NCBI RefSeq assembly: GCF_007830295.1
Contig: NZ_VLKC01000002.1
Span: 4,633,157 to 4,697,156, forward strand
Source: Sporomusa sp. KB1
GTDB taxonomy: Bacteria; Bacillota; Negativicutes; Sporomusales; Sporomusaceae
Direction: 5' to 3'
DNA: 64,000 bases
Positions within the stretch are counted from its first letter, which is position 1; every line of letters starts with the position of its first letter. The position numbers were made by a program, and so were the translations under genes. The notes under the pieces are model-generated. The model had not been told where the DNA came from. It made no database searches and saw nothing but the letters and a program-made list of their open reading frames with translations. This document shows positions 59,989 through 64,000 of this stretch, piece after piece.

Positions 59989-61341
59989 GTGAAACATGTG
60001 GTTACATATAGGCATATTGTTAAAATTTCATATCCGGTAGTGCTTTCTATGTTATCAATGAACATAATGGTATTTGTTGATAGAACATTTGTGGCGCAAT
60101 ATAATCTTACTCAATTCGCCGCCATGATGCCGGCTGGTTTTTTCGCCATTGCAGTCGCCAATATTTTTACAGGAATTATAGGTTATGTCTCAGTACTTGT
60201 TGCACAATACTATGGCGCTGGTAGATATCAGGACTGTGCAGCGTCCATGTGGCAAGGCATATATTTGAGCCTGGTTTTTGTTTTGGCGTTATTTATGCTT
60301 TCGCCGTTTTTAGCCAATACATTTCAAATTATGGGCCATACCGGAGATATCTTAAAATACGAAAGGGAATATTTTCGCCTTATTATATTAGCCGAGTGCG
60401 TTCAACTTTTTTCTATCGCTTTTTTTGCCTTTTATCGCGGTATTGGCGATACTAGAATCACAATGTATGTTGGTATTGTCACAAATATTGTAAATATAGT
60501 GTTGGACTGGCTTTTAGTATTCGGGAAGTATGGTTTACCTGAAATGGGAATGCATGGGTCAGGCATAGCGACAATTATAAGCTGTACGATTGGTCTTATC
60601 CTATATGTTTTTCTTTTAACCAAGGAAAAATTTGAGTATCAGTATAATATTTTAAGAATCTACAATATTAATAGATCTTTACTTAATAAATTGTTAAAAT
60701 TCGGTTTGTTTGCTGGCATACAGTCATTTGTCAATACAGGATATTTCAGCATTCTTCTTCTTATTATAGGCACAACCGGTGAATTTAATTTGACTTGCGC
60801 CAATATCTCTTTTGCAGTTGAAGCAATATTTATATTGCCTGTGATTGGCATTACAACCGCAGTGGGTATTATCGTCGGCCAGGAGAGGGGAGCCAACAGG
60901 CTGGAGAATATTGCAATAGTCACAAAAAAGGGGATAATGGTTGGACTTTGTTTTATTTTGGTCCTGATTACTTTGTGCTATTTTTTCCCTGGTTTTTTGA
61001 TTTCATTCTTTAACAGCGAACAAAAACAAGAAAACGTTCTGCTTATAAATAATGCCACCATCCTGCTGGTGAGACTTACATCACTTTGGCTTATATTTGA
61101 TACGATTCATTTAACTATTGGCAGTGTATTGCAATCATTAGGTGATACCAAGTTTATGATGGTAATCTATGCAATTGTACCGTTTTTGTTTTATGTAATT
61201 CTGCCATATGTATTTTGTGTAGTGGCCCAGTTCCCCCTGGTCTGGCTATGGATTACACTGTTAGGATACAGCGTAATTATGACGATATTAGTAACTAATA
61301 GATTTCTTAATGGTAAGTGGAAAAGCATTAACGTGATTTAA
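59989..61341 (+). CDS. MATE family efflux transporter
   Basis: 450 residues with 12 predicted helices in two homologous halves. It opens with HIVKISYPVVLSMLSMNIMV and FVDRTFVAQYN, and continues with GFFAIAVANIFTGIIGYVSV, the usual MATE N-terminal helices. It exports cationic drugs or metabolites with Na+ or H+. GTG 59989 is the start in the conserved frame; the ribosome site is weak. Confidence 0.88.
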   Translation: MKHVVTYRHIVKISYPVVLSMLSMNIMVFVDRTFVAQYNLTQFAAMMPAGFFAIAVANIFTGIIGYVSVLVAQYYGAGRYQDCAASMWQGIYLSLVFVLALFMLSPFLANTFQIMGHTGDILKYEREYFRLIILAECVQLFSIAFFAFYRGIGDTRITMYVGIVTNIVNIVLDWLLVFGKYGLPEMGMHGSGIATIISCTIGLILYVFLLTKEKFEYQYNILRIYNINRSLLNKLLKFGLFAGIQSFVNTGYFSILLLIIGTTGEFNLTCANISFAVEAIFILPVIGITTAVGIIVGQERGANRLENIAIVTKKGIMVGLCFILVLITLCYFFPGFLISFFNSEQKQENVLLINNATILLVRLTSLWLIFDTIHLTIGSVLQSLGDTKFMMVIYAIVPFLFYVILPYVFCVVAQFPLVWLWITLLGYSVIMTILVTNRFLNGKWKSINVI

Positions 61342-61427
61342 TATTTTGAGGATAAGTCAGGTAGGTTGTATATCTGGCGAAAACCTTACTATTGTAATTT
61401 ACAAGGGCCAAAAGAAGTCAATGATAA

Positions 61428-62807
61428 TCAAAAAACAGCGGTAACGAAGCGCTCTAATTGTTCGATGGTGGCACAGGGATAGACACCGTTACAGCTTGGC
61501 CGGTATTTTTCTATAATACAATCGCTTTGCTGCCATAACTCCTGCTTTACGGGATTGAGCCAATACAAGGCCTTTGCCTGTTCCCGAATTTTATACAAAA
61601 CTTCACTGCCATCCACCGTATTCCAGTTGTTTTTGGCATCTCCCAAAATCAGGACCGTTGTATTTTTATGTAATACGCCAAGGTGGTGGGTGGTAAACTG
61701 ATGGATTACATTGCCGTAATGGGAGAAACCGGATAGATTAAACCCCTTTAAACTGCTTATTTTTCTAAAAACACTGTCTATATCCTGGTCTCTGAAATAA
61801 TCGGTAACCTCCAGCAATTGATCAACAAACAAAAATGAGCGAATCGTTGAATATTGTTTTTGCAAGGCATATACAAACAACAGCATGAAGTAACTAAATT
61901 TCCTGACTGAGTTAGACATGTCACATAACAGGCAAATATCAGGTTTTGCTGGTTTTCTCACCAATTTTATCAGTTTCAATGGTATACCACCAGTTTGCAT
62001 GGCATGTCCTATGCTCTTACTTAGATTAATTTTGCCGTGCTGCGCCGCCTTGCTCCGACGGCCTTTTTTTACGGCCAGTCTCCTTGCCAGCTTGTGCAGT
62101 TCACGGGACATGAGAGCAAGATCTGCATCAGCCACGTCCAGGAAATTGAGACACTTTGGGTTGTGCTGTTGCAGCAACCGGCTCAAATAATCCCGGCTCA
62201 TGATTGTTGCCTGCTGACGCTCAAATTCTTCGACAAGAAAGTTCTCCCATTGATTCAAGCTTTCCTGCGCATTTTGGTAAGCTGCCGGGGTAAGCTTTCC
62301 TTGTTTAAGGTACTCTTCAATGGTGTCGGATACTTGAAACCAGCCGCTTTGCAGCTTAAAGCCGGTAACAGCCTCTGATTGATTCTCACAGTACAGATCC
62401 AGACTTAATTTATGCCGTTTAACAATGGCATAAATTAAGTCAATATCTTTTTTTAGTACCGTCTCTGTTAATAACGCTATGGAGGCTCCGCTTTGTGTTT
62501 GGCCAGAACCTGTTTCGCCGTAGCCTGCTTCCCAGGATGAAAAATTTTGCGGTGATAGTACGCCGGTATGGTCGGTCGCAATCTCGGGGTCCGGCTCCAG
62601 AAAAAGTTCAACAAGCTGTTGAATATATCTGGCGCCCCACTCGGTTTTAACTATTGTTGCATTCAGTAGATTATAAACAGCATACTTATTCAGTTTATTT
62701 GTTTTTAGCAGGTTCAGAACCTGGATGCTGTCGGCGATTTCACAGGTGCTGACACAAATGCCTGACTTCCTGAGAATCCTGGCCAGATCAAAGATTAGGT
62801 AGTCCAC
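61428..62807 (-). CDS. vWA domain protein, CoxE-like
   Basis: 459 residues. N-terminal helical region, then a C-terminal vWA-type domain with KPDICLLCDMSNSVRKFSYF, where D-x-S-N-S replaces the classical DxSxS MIDAS. Later LVILGD-like TTVLILGDAKNNWN is typical of CoxE-type proteins. These act with MoxR ATPases in metal-centre or complex assembly. It overlaps the MoxR gene by 20 bases, so the two are translated together. Confidence 0.82.
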   Translation of the reverse strand: MDYLIFDLARILRKSGICVSTCEIADSIQVLNLLKTNKLNKYAVYNLLNATIVKTEWGARYIQQLVELFLEPDPEIATDHTGVLSPQNFSSWEAGYGETGSGQTQSGASIALLTETVLKKDIDLIYAIVKRHKLSLDLYCENQSEAVTGFKLQSGWFQVSDTIEEYLKQGKLTPAAYQNAQESLNQWENFLVEEFERQQATIMSRDYLSRLLQQHNPKCLNFLDVADADLALMSRELHKLARRLAVKKGRRSKAAQHGKINLSKSIGHAMQTGGIPLKLIKLVRKPAKPDICLLCDMSNSVRKFSYFMLLFVYALQKQYSTIRSFLFVDQLLEVTDYFRDQDIDSVFRKISSLKGFNLSGFSHYGNVIHQFTTHHLGVLHKNTTVLILGDAKNNWNTVDGSEVLYKIREQAKALYWLNPVKQELWQQSDCIIEKYRPSCNGVYPCATIEQLERFVTAVF

Positions 62808-63684
62808 GCAACCAGTCCTTTTGATTCATTTTTTCGATAATGTTCAGGCAATCTTCCCGGTACTTCAAAAGGATATTTACAGTGCTGATCACTGTCCCGG
62901 CAGAAAGCTCCTGTACACCCAGATGACTTAGTACGGTTACCCAGTCAATGACCTCACTAATGCTTGGATGTTTTTTGCATTTTTCCAGTCTTACCCTCCG
63001 GACAAAAGCCACGGCTTGCTTTCCCAGAACATCATTAAGTGTCGGAAAATACAGCTTTAGTATTTCGAGTTCTCTTTGTTCGCTGGGATAATCCAGGTAT
63101 AGATATAAGCATCTCCGGCGCAAGGCATGACTTAGATTACGGGAATTATTGCTGGTCAGGATGACTGATGGGATACTGGCGGCTGTTACCGTTCCAGTCT
63201 CAGGAATAGATATTTGCCAGTCAGAAAGTATTTCCAGCAAGAAGCTTTCGAATTCTTCATCACTTTTATCAATTTCATCAATAAGCAGAACCGAGGGCAG
63301 TTTACTGCTGATGGCTTCCAGTAAGGGTCTTGTCAGCAGAAATTCTTTAGCATAGATACTCTGAGTCGTAGCAGACCAATTCGTTGGAGCTGCCCCCTGT
63401 GCCTGGATGTATAGCAACTGTTTCTGATAATTCCAGTCATACAAAGCTTTGGCTTCGTCAATTCCCTCATAGCACTGCAGCCGGATCAGTTTTCGGTGCA
63501 GATAGTGGCTCCAAGCTTTTGCCAATTCCGTTTTTCCGGCACCTGCCGGTCCCTCTATCAATATTGGTTTGTTTAACAATACCGATATTGATAGAAGCAT
63601 TGCCGTACTGTCATCGGCAATGTAGCCTTGCTGCTGCAAGCCTTGTTTTAATTCTTCCCAGTCGTTTACGGTCATTTGTTCCAT
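62788..63684 (-). CDS. MoxR-type AAA+ ATPase
   Basis: About 298 residues. Walker A EGPAGAGKTELAKAW, Walker B SVLLIDEIDKSDEEFE, sensor region VILTSNNSRNLSHALRRRCL with the arginine finger. MoxR proteins serve as chaperones for metal cofactor insertion together with vWA partners such as the downstream CoxE-like protein. ATG at 63684 follows GAGGTAAC; an upstream frame to 63744 is not needed. Confidence 0.88.
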   Translation of the reverse strand: MEQMTVNDWEELKQGLQQQGYIADDSTAMLLSISVLLNKPILIEGPAGAGKTELAKAWSHYLHRKLIRLQCYEGIDEAKALYDWNYQKQLLYIQAQGAAPTNWSATTQSIYAKEFLLTRPLLEAISSKLPSVLLIDEIDKSDEEFESFLLEILSDWQISIPETGTVTAASIPSVILTSNNSRNLSHALRRRCLYLYLDYPSEQRELEILKLYFPTLNDVLGKQAVAFVRRVRLEKCKKHPSISEVIDWVTVLSHLGVQELSAGTVISTVNILLKYREDCLNIIEKMNQKDWLRGLPNL

Positions 63685-64000
63685 AGTTACCTCTACTCTG
63701 TACGCTCTTATGCATGAGATAGCACTATTGTATATTGTGCTCAAATCATGATTCGCTTTTTTACTAGTATAGCAAATTAAATGCCGCTTGACGATTAGAA
63801 TTGAAAAGTGATTAAAAGCTATACGTTCCGGGGTTTTAGCTAGAATCCCCTAATTTGCGCAAATAAATATATATATCGAATGAGTAATGTCCATCTGCAC
63901 TTACTAAATATTAAAAAACATTTAGACAATTATACCGATGGCAGTGGTAAGACGATTATACAGGTGTTGATCAAAATGCGTATACCCTGAGGCTGGATAA
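63685..64000. other. Intergenic region at the window end
   Basis: AT-rich, about 316 bases. It should hold the promoter of the minus-strand MoxR operon, but no convincing promoter pair could be fixed. GGGG and CCCC segments near 63830-63850 can form a small hairpin. No gene seen. Confidence 0.5.

Noticed and set aside
1..64000. CRISPR arrays, tRNA, rRNA, complete prophage
   Set aside because: No regularly spaced direct repeats, cloverleaf-like or rRNA-like sequence, or phage structural genes were noticed on reading; this was not a computed search.

Overview
The window comes from a diderm Firmicute of the Negativicutes, most likely Sporomusaceae (Sporomusa or Pelosinus type). Low-GC Firmicute ribosome binding sites and frequent TTG starts occur together with outer-membrane functions: three TonB-dependent receptors, a TonB protein and an SLH-domain porin. 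The number of cobalamin riboswitches fits a corrinoid-rich anaerobe or acetogen. The genus is an inference; no rRNA or tRNA gene was seen.

Layout. 1-9181: housekeeping genes, namely an aminotransferase C-terminus, a PUA/ASCH-like protein, PduL, a methyltransferase, a patatin, a serine protease, RNase HI, a GNAT acetyltransferase, a Fic protein and a GT2-GT39 glycosyltransferase pair. 9197-12358: polysaccharide deacetylase, CwlD-like amidase and a PIG-L deacetylase, with copies of a dispersed palindromic repeat. 12371-28367: cobalamin region 1. One riboswitch precedes a secreted CbiK. A second heads about 14 kb of same-strand genes: an ECF-like transporter, a secreted propeller protein, a small protein, a TIM-barrel protein, CobN, a radical SAM/SPASM protein, a nitrilase-fold hydrolase and CbiZ. 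28473-31932: secreted or unknown proteins with three riboswitches, two of them in tandem before a receptor. 31933-39328: a visibly GC-rich block with a TonB-dependent receptor, a propeller-like protein, a type I toxin-antitoxin locus, a papain-like peptidase, an unknown protein and an amidase. 39362-47841: riboswitch plus Gate-domain membrane protein, then riboswitch plus SLH porin and a Nik/Dpp-type ABC transporter. 49176-59499: tandem riboswitches ahead of ChlI-like and ChlD-like chelatase subunits, TonB, two paralogous receptors and an ABC-2 exporter-type pair. 59544-64000: an IS200/IS605-like structured remnant, a gene fragment, a MATE transporter and a MoxR-CoxE type pair on the minus strand.

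How the genes fit together. Nine cobalamin aptamers and one aptamer fragment lie within about 37 kb. They suggest a B12-controlled regulon for outer-membrane uptake (receptors, TonB, porin), inner-membrane transport (ECF-like, Nik-like ABC, Gate protein), metal insertion (CbiK; CobN with ChlI/ChlD) and cobinamide salvage (CbiZ). The least explained parts are the CobN-radical SAM-nitrilase-CbiZ gene string, the extracytoplasmic CbiK beside an ECF-like transporter with an unusual large membrane subunit, and the repeatedly duplicated promoter-operator-riboswitch cassettes.
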